35,492 bases of DNA from contig CAOJSG010000017.1 of assembly GCA_948442615.1 (NCBI GenBank), forward strand, positions 1 to 35,492. Direction: 5' to 3'. This DNA comes from an uncultured Alistipes sp. Its GTDB lineage: Bacteria; Bacteroidota; Bacteroidia; Bacteroidales; Rikenellaceae. A program made the position numbers and the translations under genes. Of the stretch, positions 8,031 through 15,929 are shown in pieces; position 1 is the stretch's first letter; each line of letters opens with the position of its first letter. The notes beneath the pieces were generated by a model. That model had not been told where the DNA came from. It saw only the letters and a program-made list of their open reading frames with translations, and made no database searches.

Positions 8031-10586
8031 TCAGGGATGCCAGGTCTCGAGATCGCTCGCGGGCCAGTCCACCCCGTAGCGAATGACCGAGGCACGGATC
8101 TCGCGCATCGCATCCTGGGCGGTCTTCAGCCGTGCGGCGGAAAATTCTCCGGGCCGGACCTGCATCACGATGATTTTACTCTCCCAGCTGCGATAAACCG
8201 GGCCCAGCCGGTATTTGAGTTGGATTCCCCTCGCTCGCCGGCTGTATTTCTCCTTGCGGGCGTCGGAATCGGATCGGACGTCCGCCGGCGCCGAACCGTC
8301 TCCGGAGGAGGAGAGGGCCGGCCGCGGCTGCGCAGCCGCACCGGAAACCGACGCCGACCGCTGCTTGTACGCGGCATAGCGGTTCACGCTCTGCTGCACG
8401 CCCCGGGCCATCCCGGCCAGCGCATCGGCCAGCTGGACCCATGCCTGCGCACGGGCCTGGCGTGCCTCCTCCTGCCGGCGCGCCTGTTCGGCCAGCCGCC
8501 GCTGCTCCTCGATGTTGATGCGTTCGCTGGTCGAGGCGATGAACGCGTTGATCCGCTTCTCGTGCGCCGTTCCCCCGGACGAACTGCCGACATACCAAAG
8601 CGCCTGCTTGGCCAACGACTTGGCGTCGTTGAGCGTACTTGCGTTCAAAGCCTTCTCTTCGAGCATCAGCCCGTAATTGGTCATGGCGTCATCGCGCAGG
8701 GAGTTCTTGCCGACGAAGGAGGCCAGGTCGAGCACGTCGGCCAGAAGACCCAGGTCGTCGGAATCGGCGCATTGGTCGGCGATGAATTCGGCGTTGTCCT
8801 CGGTCATCCACTCCCCTTCGCCGACCGGATAGAGATTCAGCACGTAAGGCATCGATTGGCGTCTGTATGCCTTGCGTTTCCCCGTATAGAACGTGTGCTG
8901 CCGGTCGTTGGGCCACTCCACGACGCAGGCCGTGAGCGTGTCGCCCACGATCTCCAGCTGGTCGAAGATCGGCCTGAAAAGGACGCGGCCTCCGGCGGCG
9001 AGCCCCATCTTGCCGTTCTTTTCGAACACCGCGAATTCGCCGTAGACCGGAGCATGGATTCCGTGGGCATCGAACGCACGGATCGTGTCGAAGACACAGG
9101 GCAGGGCCCTGTCGGCGGTTCGGTTCTTCAGGCCGTAGCCGCCGAGGTGGCGGATAAAGACGTTGGAGCCGCAGGAGCCGATCGAATCGCCCTTGGCGGC
9201 CGCGGCGCTGCGGTCGTCCACGAGCACGACCTGCCGCAGCGCACGGTCGAAGTAGCCCGTCACCGTTCGGCCGTCTTTGACGAACTCCGTGTGGAAGTCG
9301 GCATGGAACCCCCGATCGACCCACTGCAGTTGCTGGTCGGCGAGGAGATTCCGTCCGTCGTCGTCGAAGGCGAGATCGGGGCGCCGGTACCTTTCATAGT
9401 AGGTCCAGAACAGATTGACACCGGCCTTGTCGGTGGGAAACCGCTTCTTGCGTTCGGGTCTGAACATGAGCTGCTTGTTCTCGTAATAGAACCTCAAATC
9501 CCTCGTCACCTCGTAAACGGGCGGTATGCGGGCATGGACGTCGTCGAGCTGCACGCTTCCCGTTTTACCGTTCTTCATGTAAATCATATAGCTGCCTCCG
9601 ACGGATCCGTCGCTGGTGAAGATGATTTCGCGACCTTGTTCGGGTCTGGGGTCGGTATAATGCCGGTCGGCGAGCGTATCGGCGAAAAACTCCCCGTCCC
9701 GGCCGTAAAGGCACAACTTGCCGTCGCGCTGCAGGATCGCCGTCCGGGGATGGCGGACGAAAGGCACGACCGTGCTCAGAGGGACGTTGCGCTCTTTGCT
9801 CTTACAGCTGCGAGTCGAGAAAGTCAGCGGCTTGTCTTTATCCTTCGAGACCTGCCGGAATCGCATGGGGCACTCCGCGTCGTACTGCGCCGGAATCTCC
9901 CAACGAATCCGGCTTCCGGCCGACTCGCAGGAGTAAACGTAACCGACCTTGCCGCCTTTCGTCATCTGCCACCCGAGACCTTCCCAGTTATCGACATGCA
10001 GAAAAGCATCTTTGACAAACCTCTCGGAACCATCGCACACGGGCATCTCGAGAAACAGGGCGGGCTTCGGCGGGGCGTCGTACTCCGGTTCGATCAGCAC
10101 ATCCGTCCGGCTGCTCCCTCCCGAATCATATCCCACCGACACCAGTCCCCATTTGCCCGATTTGCAAACCGCATAGAAAACCGCCTCCACCTTGGAGGAA
10201 TGGGTCGCGTCGAAGAGGAGCATCACCTGGTCGAAGCCGGACAGACGCTGGGAATCGTAGGTCTTGCGGACGGACCGTCCGAGGGTGTACCACAGATCGA
10301 TCTTGCCCGTCTCGGCACTCCTGGCCCAGAAATAGAGTTTGTCGGGGTGGAAATACGTATCGGTCGACGTCGGCACGAAGTTCTCCTCGCCGCCGTCGAT
10401 CCGCAGAGCGGCATCGAACCACGGCGATATGTCCGTTTTGTTTTTAGCGTCTTTTTTTTGGGAGACCAGGCGTTTCTGCGATCCTTTTTTCTCCCACGAA
10501 AGGGTATAGTCGCCGATCTTGATCGTCGCGAAAACGGGTGCCGCCGACAGCAGAGCCATCGCGAGCAGCGGGATGATTCGTTTCAT
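8031..10586 (-). CDS. Large secreted WG-repeat-like protein
   Basis: An 851-residue exported protein of unknown function. It starts with a signal peptide (MKRIIPLLAMALLSAAPVFA, 1-20). The body carries a series of spaced (K/R)xGKxG-type motifs (SGKWGLVS near 143, KGGKVGYV near 211, NGKTGSVQ near 339, NGKMGLAAGGRVLF near 525), resembling degenerate WG beta-propeller-like repeats. From about 650 it becomes helical, with an Ala/Arg/Gln-rich probable coiled coil (EQARRQEEARQARAQAW), then a Ser/Asp linker and a small C-terminal domain. ATG at 10584-10586 is chosen because it starts the signal peptide and sits just below a promoter. Its 5' end is AT-richer than its neighbours, with long T runs on the plus strand, so recent transfer is possible. 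A 940-codon open frame on the opposite strand is Arg/Val/His-rich and looks like a shadow. Confidence 0.75.
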   Translation of the reverse strand: MKRIIPLLAMALLSAAPVFATIKIGDYTLSWEKKGSQKRLVSQKKDAKNKTDISPWFDAALRIDGGEENFVPTSTDTYFHPDKLYFWARSAETGKIDLWYTLGRSVRKTYDSQRLSGFDQVMLLFDATHSSKVEAVFYAVCKSGKWGLVSVGYDSGGSSRTDVLIEPEYDAPPKPALFLEMPVCDGSERFVKDAFLHVDNWEGLGWQMTKGGKVGYVYSCESAGSRIRWEIPAQYDAECPMRFRQVSKDKDKPLTFSTRSCKSKERNVPLSTVVPFVRHPRTAILQRDGKLCLYGRDGEFFADTLADRHYTDPRPEQGREIIFTSDGSVGGSYMIYMKNGKTGSVQLDDVHARIPPVYEVTRDLRFYYENKQLMFRPERKKRFPTDKAGVNLFWTYYERYRRPDLAFDDDGRNLLADQQLQWVDRGFHADFHTEFVKDGRTVTGYFDRALRQVVLVDDRSAAAAKGDSIGSCGSNVFIRHLGGYGLKNRTADRALPCVFDTIRAFDAHGIHAPVYGEFAVFEKNGKMGLAAGGRVLFRPIFDQLEIVGDTLTACVVEWPNDRQHTFYTGKRKAYRRQSMPYVLNLYPVGEGEWMTEDNAEFIADQCADSDDLGLLADVLDLASFVGKNSLRDDAMTNYGLMLEEKALNASTLNDAKSLAKQALWYVGSSSGGTAHEKRINAFIASTSERINIEEQRRLAEQARRQEEARQARAQAWVQLADALAGMARGVQQSVNRYAAYKQRSASVSGAAAQPRPALSSSGDGSAPADVRSDSDARKEKYSRRARGIQLKYRLGPVYRSWESKIIVMQVRPGEFSAARLKTAQDAMREIRASVIRYGVDWPASDLETWHP

Positions 10587-10603
10587 ACGAGCTGATTTTG
10601 CGA

Positions 10604-10634
10604 TAAATATAGGTATATTTTTCTTATTTCGCAA
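10604..10634 (-). promoter_or_regulatory. Promoter of the WG-repeat-like gene
   Basis: Minus strand: TTGC at 10634-10631, 19-nt spacer, then TATATTTA at 10611-10604 (near-consensus, final G replaced). The start codon follows 17 nt downstream. Confidence 0.6.
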
Positions 10635-10753
10635 TTATTCAGACCGTTAATCGGACGCCCGGCGGTCTCCGGACCCCGCGCGGCCGCTCTCGGGGACCGC
10701 CCGCGTACGGGGAACTTTCGGCTCGCGGCGAGGTCCGGCGCCGAAAAAAATCG

Positions 10754-10761
10754 TACCTTTG
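10754..10761 (+). promoter_or_regulatory. -7 box of nfo
   Basis: TACCTTTG is a consensus TAnnTTTG box, 18 nt before the nfo ATG. No clear -33 element. The 193-bp gap holds divergent promoters for nfo and the WG-repeat-like gene. Confidence 0.75.
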
Positions 10762-10779
10762 CCGAAAACCCGCATAACC

Positions 10780-11631
10780 ATGAAATACTTCGGAGCACAC
10801 GTGAGTGCGGCAGGCGGCCTGGAGAACGCGCCCCGCAATGCACACGCGATCGGAGCCACGGGCTTCGCCCTCTTCACCAAGAACCAGCGCCAGTGGATCG
10901 GCAAGCCGCTCGCCGCGGCCGAGATCGCCGCCTTCCGCCGCGCCTGCGACGAGCTGGGCTACGCGCCGGCGCAGATTCTGCCCCACGACTCCTATCTCAT
11001 CAACCTCGGGCATCCCGACAGCGAGGGACTCGAGAAGTCGCGCGCCGCCTTTGTCGAGGAGATGGCGCGCTGCCAGCAGCTGGGGCTCGACCGGCTCAAC
11101 TTCCATCCGGGCAGCCACCTGCAGAAGATCGCGGAGGAGGAGTGCCTCGACCGCATCGCCGCGTCGATCGACCTGGCGCTCGAACGAACGCAGGGGGTCA
11201 CGGCCGTCATCGAGAACACCGCCGGACAGGGTTCGAACCTGGGCTACCGCTTCGAACACCTCGCCCGCATCATCGAACGGGTGAGCGACAAGTCGCGCGT
11301 GGGGATCTGCATCGACACCTGCCACACCTTCGCCGCGGGCTACGACCTGCGCACGGCCGAGGCCTGCGACGCCACGTTCGACGAGCTGGACCGCATCGTC
11401 GGGCTCGAATACCTCCGGGGCATCCACCTCAACGACGCGATGAAGCCGCTGGGCAGCCGCGTCGACCGCCATGCGCCGCTGGGCGAGGGGCAGATCGGCT
11501 GGGAGTGCTTCCGCTATATCGCGCGCGACGCGCGTTTCGACGGCATCCCGCTGATTCTCGAAACGCCCGACGAAAGCCGCTGGGCCGACGAGATCGCCCG
11601 GCTGCGCGCATTCGCCGGAGAGCGCGTCTGA
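10780..11631 (+). CDS. nfo: Deoxyribonuclease IV (AP endonuclease IV)
   Basis: Incises DNA 5' to abasic sites in base excision repair, using a trinuclear zinc centre. The 283-residue protein is full length and carries the family's metal-ligand blocks in order: GAHVSAAGG (about 5-13), [58 protein letters not shown] and ILETPDE near the C-terminus. ATG at 10780 begins the conserved MKYFGAHVS start; an in-frame TTG at 10759 overlaps the -7 box. The gene is convergent with the aminotransferase operon and ends about 75 bp before a shared hairpin. Confidence 0.97.
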   Translation: MKYFGAHVSAAGGLENAPRNAHAIGATGFALFTKNQRQWIGKPLAAAEIAAFRRACDELGYAPAQILPHDSYLINLGHPDSEGLEKSRAAFVEEMARCQQLGLDRLNFHPGSHLQKIAEEECLDRIAASIDLALERTQGVTAVIENTAGQGSNLGYRFEHLARIIERVSDKSRVGICIDTCHTFAAGYDLRTAEACDATFDELDRIVGLEYLRGIHLNDAMKPLGSRVDRHAPLGEGQIGWECFRYIARDARFDGIPLILETPDESRWADEIARLRAFAGERV

Positions 11632-11702
11632 CCCGCCGGATCGGACAGTGCGCAGAAAGCGCACGGAACCGTCCGCACAGACCGGCGGGAGCACCCCGAC
11701 GG

Positions 11703-11736
11703 AAAAAAGGGCGTCCGAGACGATCGGACGCCCTTT
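11703..11736 (-). terminator. Intrinsic terminator of the cvpA-rsgA-spoU-aminotransferase operon
   Basis: AAAGGGCGTCCGA (11706-11718) pairs perfectly with TCGGACGCCCTTT (11724-11736), loop GACGA. On the minus strand the stem runs into TTTTTT, so it fits the minus-strand operon best; it may also stop nfo transcription. Confidence 0.9.
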
Positions 11737-11773
11737 CAATCGTATGGCGCGAACGGCGGCGAGGCCCGCGCGG

Positions 11774-12973
11774 TCACAGTCGGTCCAGACACGCGCGAAT
11801 GATCCGCGCGCTGTCGCGCACCTCCTCCTCCGAAACGGTCAGCGGCGGCGAGATGCGGAAGGCCGTGTCGCAGTAGAGGAACCAGTCGCTCAGGATTCCC
11901 GCCTCCTTGAACAGCTCCATGATCCGGTAGAGCTTGTCGCTCTCGCCCAGCTCGACGGCCAGCAGCAGCCCCGCCCGGCGGATGCCGCGCACCTGCGGAT
12001 GGTCGCTCAGCAGCGCTTCGTAGAGCGCCCCCTTGGACTCGACCTGCCGCACCACGTCGCGTTCGATCAGAAAGTTCATGGCGGCCAGCCCCGCGGCGCA
12101 GCAGACCGGATGACCGCCGAACGTGGTGATATGGCCCAGCACGGGCCGCGTCTGCAGGGCGTCCATCACCTCCTTGCGCGCGGCGAAGGCCCCGAGCGGC
12201 ATACCGCCGCCCAGCGCCTTGGCCAGGCAAACGATATCGGGCTCGACCCCGTATTTGCAGGCGGCGAACATGGTGCCCGTACGCCCCATGCCGGTCTGGA
12301 TCTCATCGAAGACGAGCAGTGCCCCCACCTCGTCGCACCGACGGCGCAGCGCCTCGAGATAACCGGGCACGGGCGGACGCACCCCCGCCTCGCCCTGCAC
12401 CGGCTCGGCCAGCACGCAGGCCGTGCGGGTCGTGATGTCGGCCAGCGCATCGAAATCGTTGAACTCGATGGCCCGCACGTCGGGCAGCAGCGGCCGGAAA
12501 GCCCCTTTCCACTCCTCGCCTTCGGGTGCGCCCATCATGCTCATGGCGCCGTGCGTCGACCCGTGGTAGGCGCGGCGCATGGAGATCATCTCGGTACGCC
12601 CCGTGTAGCGTTTGGCCAGCTTCAGCGCGCCCTCCACCGCTTCGGCTCCCGAATTGACGAAGTAGACGCTGTCGATCGCCCCGGGCAGCCATTCGGCCAG
12701 CTTCGCGGCATAGGCCACCTGCGGCGTCTCAACCAGCTCGCCGTAGACCATCACGTGCATGTAGCGCGCCGCCTGCTCCTGCACGGCCCGCACCACCGCC
12801 GGATTGGCATGTCCGACGTTGCTCACCGAGACGCCCGCCACCAGATCGTAGTAGCGTTTGCCCTCGGGCGTATAAAAAAACGACCCTTCGGCCCGCTCCA
12901 CCTCGACCAGCATCGGCGAAGGGGAGGTCTGGCCCACGTGGGCCAGAAACTGTCTGCGCAGAATTTCGCTCAT
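11774..12973 (-). CDS. Class III PLP-dependent aminotransferase
   Basis: A 399-residue fold-type I aminotransferase of the acetylornithine/ornithine/4-aminobutyrate family. Asp223 (VFDEIQTGMGRTG) should contact the pyridine nitrogen and Lys252 (CLAKALGGGMPLGA) should form the Schiff base with PLP; VNSGAEAVEGALKLAK (106-121) is the phosphate-binding helix region. The natural substrate is not decided by sequence: no arginine-biosynthesis genes are near, so argD is not assigned. The start ATG overlaps the stop of the upstream SpoU methyltransferase gene by 4 bp (ATGA), so the two are probably translationally coupled. It is the last gene of a four-gene minus-strand operon. Confidence 0.9.
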   Translation of the reverse strand: MSEILRRQFLAHVGQTSPSPMLVEVERAEGSFFYTPEGKRYYDLVAGVSVSNVGHANPAVVRAVQEQAARYMHVMVYGELVETPQVAYAAKLAEWLPGAIDSVYFVNSGAEAVEGALKLAKRYTGRTEMISMRRAYHGSTHGAMSMMGAPEGEEWKGAFRPLLPDVRAIEFNDFDALADITTRTACVLAEPVQGEAGVRPPVPGYLEALRRRCDEVGALLVFDEIQTGMGRTGTMFAACKYGVEPDIVCLAKALGGGMPLGAFAARKEVMDALQTRPVLGHITTFGGHPVCCAAGLAAMNFLIERDVVRQVESKGALYEALLSDHPQVRGIRRAGLLLAVELGESDKLYRIMELFKEAGILSDWFLYCDTAFRISPPLTVSEEEVRDSARIIRACLDRL

Positions 12974-13665
12974 AGTCCGTCTCCGAATTTACGGTTCAAT
13001 ATCTCACGCGAGTCCTTCACGCTGGTGCACATCCAGCGATAGAGGATCTCCGTGCGTTCGTGCTCGGGCAGGCGCCAGCCGGCCACCGTGAGGCGCACCC
13101 GCTCGGACAGCATGTAGATCAGAATCGCCGCCGAGGCCGAGACGTTGAGACTCTCGACCATCCCGCACATGGGGATCCGCAGGAACTCGTCGGCCGAGGC
13201 CGTCACCTCGTCCGAAATGCCGGCATGCTCCGTCCCGAAGACCAGGGCGAACGGGCCGCGCGTCACATCGAACGTCTCGGGCGTCGCGTCTTCGCGATGG
13301 GGCGTGGTCGCCACGATGCGGTAGCCTTCGGCGCGCAGTGCGGCGAGCGCCTCGGCCGTCGAGGCGTGGCGGCGGATGTCGACCCACCGGTCGGTGCCGC
13401 GCACGACCGCCGCGCTGGGCGCGAATTCGCACAAGGTCTCGACCGTATGCATCCGCTGCAGCCCGAACGCCTCGCAATGACGCACGAGCGCCGCGGCATT
13501 CTGCCCGTGGAACATGTTCTCGGCCAGCACGGTCATGTAATTCGTGCGCATGTCCAGCGTGCGGCGCAGCACCTCGTAGCGCTCCGGCAGCATGAACTCC
13601 GCCAGGCAGTCGATGCGCTCGCGCCACCGGGCCGTCTCCTTATTTTCGGTATTTGTCATCCTCAT
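12970..13665 (-). CDS. SpoU/TrmH family RNA 2'-O-methyltransferase
   Basis: Predicted to methylate the 2'-OH of tRNA (or rRNA) with S-adenosylmethionine, using the SPOUT trefoil knot. The 231-residue protein has the N-terminal helical part (MLPERYEVLRRTLDMRT), the N-R-like motif 1 position in ENMFHGQNAAALVRHCEAFG, motif 2 in FALVFGTEHAGIS (with Glu), and motif 3 IPMCGMVESLNVSASAAIL, which forms the knot. It is closest in size and motifs to TrmH (tRNA Gm18 methylase), but motif 1 usually reads NxxAxxR and here has HGQNAAALVR. ATG at 13665 or 13659 is possible; both overlap the end of rsgA (20-26 bp). Its own stop overlaps the aminotransferase ATG. Confidence 0.9.
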   Translation of the reverse strand: MRMTNTENKETARWRERIDCLAEFMLPERYEVLRRTLDMRTNYMTVLAENMFHGQNAAALVRHCEAFGLQRMHTVETLCEFAPSAAVVRGTDRWVDIRRHASTAEALAALRAEGYRIVATTPHREDATPETFDVTRGPFALVFGTEHAGISDEVTASADEFLRIPMCGMVESLNVSASAAILIYMLSERVRLTVAGWRLPEHERTEILYRWMCTSVKDSREILNRKFGDGL

Positions 13666-14560
13666 CGAGCATTTTCAGGTAACTCTCGTAACGCGTCGCG
13701 GCCAGCTCGCCCGTCTCGACCGCCCGGACCACCGCGCAGCCCGGCTCGTGCGTGTGCGTGCAGTTGTAATAGCGGCATCCGGGCGCCAGGCGCATCATCT
13801 CGGGGAAATAGTGCCACAGCTCGGCGCCGTCGATGTCGATCAGCCCGAAGCCTTTGATGCCCGGCGTGTCGATGACGAATCCGCCGTCGTCGAGCGGATA
13901 CATCGTGGAGAAGGTCGTGGTGTGGCGCCCCTTGCCGTGGCTCTGCGAGATCTCGCCCACGCGGATGTCGAACCGCGGATCGACCGTGCGGATCAGCGTC
14001 GACTTGCCGACGCCCGAATTGCCCGCGACGAGCGTGGTGCGGCCGCGCAGCAGGCTCCGCACCTCCTCCACGCCGCGGCCGTCGACGGCCGAAACCTCGA
14101 CGACGCGGTACCCCGCCCCCTCGTACACGGCCCGGAACGAAGCGACCGCCGCGGCATCCTGCAGATCGATCTTCGAGAGCACGATCACGACCGGCACCTT
14201 GTAGGCCTCGCACGTCACCAGGAAGCGGTCGACGAACTCCGGCGCCGTCGCCGGCGACGACAGGGTTGCCAGCAGCAGCGCCCGGTCGACGTTGGCCGCA
14301 ATGATGTGCGACTCCTTCGAGAGATTCGACGCGCGGCGGATCACGTAGTTGCGGCGCGGCGCGATGTCCACGATCGTCCATGCGCCGCTCTCGTCGGCCT
14401 CGCACCGCACCGTGTCGCCCACCACGACGGGATTGGTCGACCGCACGCCGCGCAGCCGCAGCCGCCCCCGGATGCGGCACGGCACGGTCGCACCGCCGTG
14501 CATCACGTCGTACCAACTGCCCGTCGCCCGGACGACGACTCCCGAAAAACACTGTTCCAT
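13640..14560 (-). CDS. rsgA: Ribosome small subunit-dependent GTPase A
   Basis: Circularly permuted GTPase that acts late in 30S subunit maturation. The 306-residue protein has an N-terminal OB fold (1-75), then the permuted G motifs: G4 SKID (129-132), G1 GNSGVGKST (180-188), G3 DTPG (231-234). A C-terminal zinc knuckle has Cys262, Cys267, His269 and Cys275. The ATG at 14558-14560 is preferred over an in-frame TTG 9 bp upstream. It begins 33 bp after the cvpA stop, and its 3' end overlaps the SpoU gene, so it is inside an operon. Pairing with an RNA methyltransferase fits a ribosome/tRNA maturation context. Confidence 0.96.
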   Translation of the reverse strand: MEQCFSGVVVRATGSWYDVMHGGATVPCRIRGRLRLRGVRSTNPVVVGDTVRCEADESGAWTIVDIAPRRNYVIRRASNLSKESHIIAANVDRALLLATLSSPATAPEFVDRFLVTCEAYKVPVVIVLSKIDLQDAAAVASFRAVYEGAGYRVVEVSAVDGRGVEEVRSLLRGRTTLVAGNSGVGKSTLIRTVDPRFDIRVGEISQSHGKGRHTTTFSTMYPLDDGGFVIDTPGIKGFGLIDIDGAELWHYFPEMMRLAPGCRYYNCTHTHEPGCAVVRAVETGELAATRYESYLKMLDEDDKYRK

Positions 14561-14592
14561 ACTCTTCAATCAAGCGATCCGCGTGTCGCCCC

Positions 14593-15099
14593 TCATTCCG
14601 CTCCGTTCCGTTCCGGCGGAACGCACCCGCCCGCCCATTCGGCGAAGGGCGGCAGCGATTCCGACAGACGCATGACGGGGACATAGGCCGCCGACTCCTC
14701 CAGCCGGCGTTCGTCCACCCATCCGCATGCGGCATTCATCCGGTCGAAAGCGCGGAAAAGGAGACTGAGGACCAACAGGTATTTCACGACCGCGAAGACG
14801 ACCCCGAGCATCGCGTCCAGCCAGCCCAGACCGGCCAGACGCCCCAGCTTCCGCACGATCCGCGCCGCTACGGCCACTGCGAGGATCGTCGCCGTCAGCA
14901 CGACGACGAAGCCGACCGGCGCAGCGACCGCCTCGTCGAGCCGCAGCCATGCGCCCGCCGCAGCGCCCGTGCGCCACGCGAGCCATACGCCCGCCGCGAC
15001 TCCGAGCAGCGAGCACAGCTGCACGACCGCCCCCTGGCGCCAGCCGTTCCAAAGCGCCGGCAGCAGCGCCAAAACCACGATCAGATCGATGCCGTTCAT
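14593..15099 (-). CDS. CvpA family membrane protein
   Basis: A 168-residue integral membrane protein of the CvpA (colicin V production) family. It begins MNGIDLIVVLALLPALWNGW, and its Gly-containing first helix followed by NGWRQG is typical of the family. About four hydrophobic helices are visible (2-20, 27-45, 60-82, 95-115), with a short cytoplasmic or periplasmic tail ending ERNGAE. The role of the family in Bacteroidetes is poorly defined; links to envelope stress and secretion are known from proteobacteria. It is the first gene of the minus-strand operon, with a -7 box about 85 nt upstream. Confidence 0.85.
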   Translation of the reverse strand: MNGIDLIVVLALLPALWNGWRQGAVVQLCSLLGVAAGVWLAWRTGAAAGAWLRLDEAVAAPVGFVVVLTATILAVAVAARIVRKLGRLAGLGWLDAMLGVVFAVVKYLLVLSLLFRAFDRMNAACGWVDERRLEESAAYVPVMRLSESLPPFAEWAGGCVPPERNGAE

Positions 15100-15183
15100 C
15101 TGTTTTCAACCGGACCGGCCTGCGGACGCAACCCTTCCCGCACCGAAAAGCGGCGGAGTGGGCGCATCGGACCCGGATCCGTG

Positions 15184-15191
15184 CAAAGATA
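15184..15191 (-). promoter_or_regulatory. -7 box for the cvpA operon
   Basis: Minus strand reads TATCTTTG, a consensus TAnnTTTG box, giving a leader of about 80 nt. The nearest TTTG upstream is only 12 nt away, too close for a normal -33 element. Confidence 0.65.
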
Positions 15192-15496
15192 CAACAATTC
15201 GGGCAAAACGAGCCATCCGGCCCGGCGAATAAAACGGGCCGGCCGCTTCGGCGCGACCGGCTGCGATGCGCCGGGAGGGTCCGCCCGGTCGAATCCGGCG
15301 AGGGCAGGCGCATCACAAGCGCATCACAGGCCGCACACCGCTATGCCCGGACATCCGCTGCGCCCGTCGGGCGGACGACGGCGGACGACGGCGGAGCGGG
15401 ACGCAGCGTTCCGCTCCGCACGCAACCGCACGACCGGCCTGCATGCCGGCATCGGACCGGGACGCAGCGACGCTTCCCGATCCGGCGGCGGGCCGG
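15192..15496. other. Gene-free GC-rich stretch with short repeats
   Basis: No convincing gene. It holds a 10-bp direct repeat (GCGGACGACG twice, 15371-15390, plus a partial third copy) directly followed by a hairpin of GCGGAGCGG (15391-15399) and CCGCTCCGC (15411-15419). This hairpin is downstream of the XRE gene on the minus strand and could be its terminator, but no T-run follows. Confidence 0.5.
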
Positions 15497-15709
15497 TCAG
15501 CGGATCACATCGCGCAACGCCACGTTCAGCGCATCGCAGATGACGCAGAGCGTCCTCACGGTCAGATTGGTCCGTCCCGCCTCGATCCGGCTCAGGTTCG
15601 ACCGCTCCATATCGCACCGATAGGCCAACTCCTGCACAGTCAGTCTCCGCTCCCTGCGCAACTCCTTGATTCTCGAAGCGATATGCGCTATTTCCTTCAC
15701 ATGGTCCAT
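15497..15709 (-). CDS. Small XRE-type helix-turn-helix regulator
   Basis: A 70-residue protein that is almost entirely one Cro/C1-type DNA-binding domain: IKELRRERRLTVQELAYRCD (about 13-32, helices 1-2) and MERSNLSRIEAGRTNLTVRT (about 33-52, recognition helix), ending RDVIR. It has no sensor or oligomerisation domain, so it may act as a small dimeric repressor. ATG at 15707-15709 is chosen since the domain starts soon after; an in-frame ATG at 15781 would add 24 residues with no domain. It is divergent from the GH2 gene with 220 bp between starts, so it could regulate that gene and itself, but no operator was identified. Confidence 0.85.
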   Translation of the reverse strand: MDHVKEIAHIASRIKELRRERRLTVQELAYRCDMERSNLSRIEAGRTNLTVRTLCVICDALNVALRDVIR

Positions 15710-15869
15710 CCGCTGCAATCCGAAACCCGTTCTTCCGCACGGCACATCCGCCCCGTGCGTATCATATATAACACGGCGCAATTTATCAAAAATTTTCCGG
15801 AACCGCGCACAAAAAACGAAATTCCAGCCACTTCGGACGCCCCCGCGAACACAAGCCGCCGGCCCGGAA

Positions 15870-15901
15870 TTTGATTTTGAACCGGCGTTGTATTATCTTT
15901 G
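15870..15901 (+). promoter_or_regulatory. Promoter of the GH2 gene
   Basis: TTTG (15870-15873), a 20-nt spacer and TATCTTTG (15894-15901): an excellent match to the Bacteroidetes -33/-7 promoter. The ATG follows 28 nt later. Confidence 0.85.
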
Positions 15902-15929
15902 CCTGTAAGCAAACGAAATATTCCGCATC

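Noticed and set aside
7773..10595. 940-codon plus-strand frame opposite the WG-repeat-like gene
   Set aside because: Arg/Val/His-rich with no domain; the minus-strand frame has a signal peptide and a well-placed promoter.
15371..15419. Short tandem repeat and hairpin as a mobile-element end
   Set aside because: No transposase, no target-site duplication, and similar GC-rich hairpins are common here.
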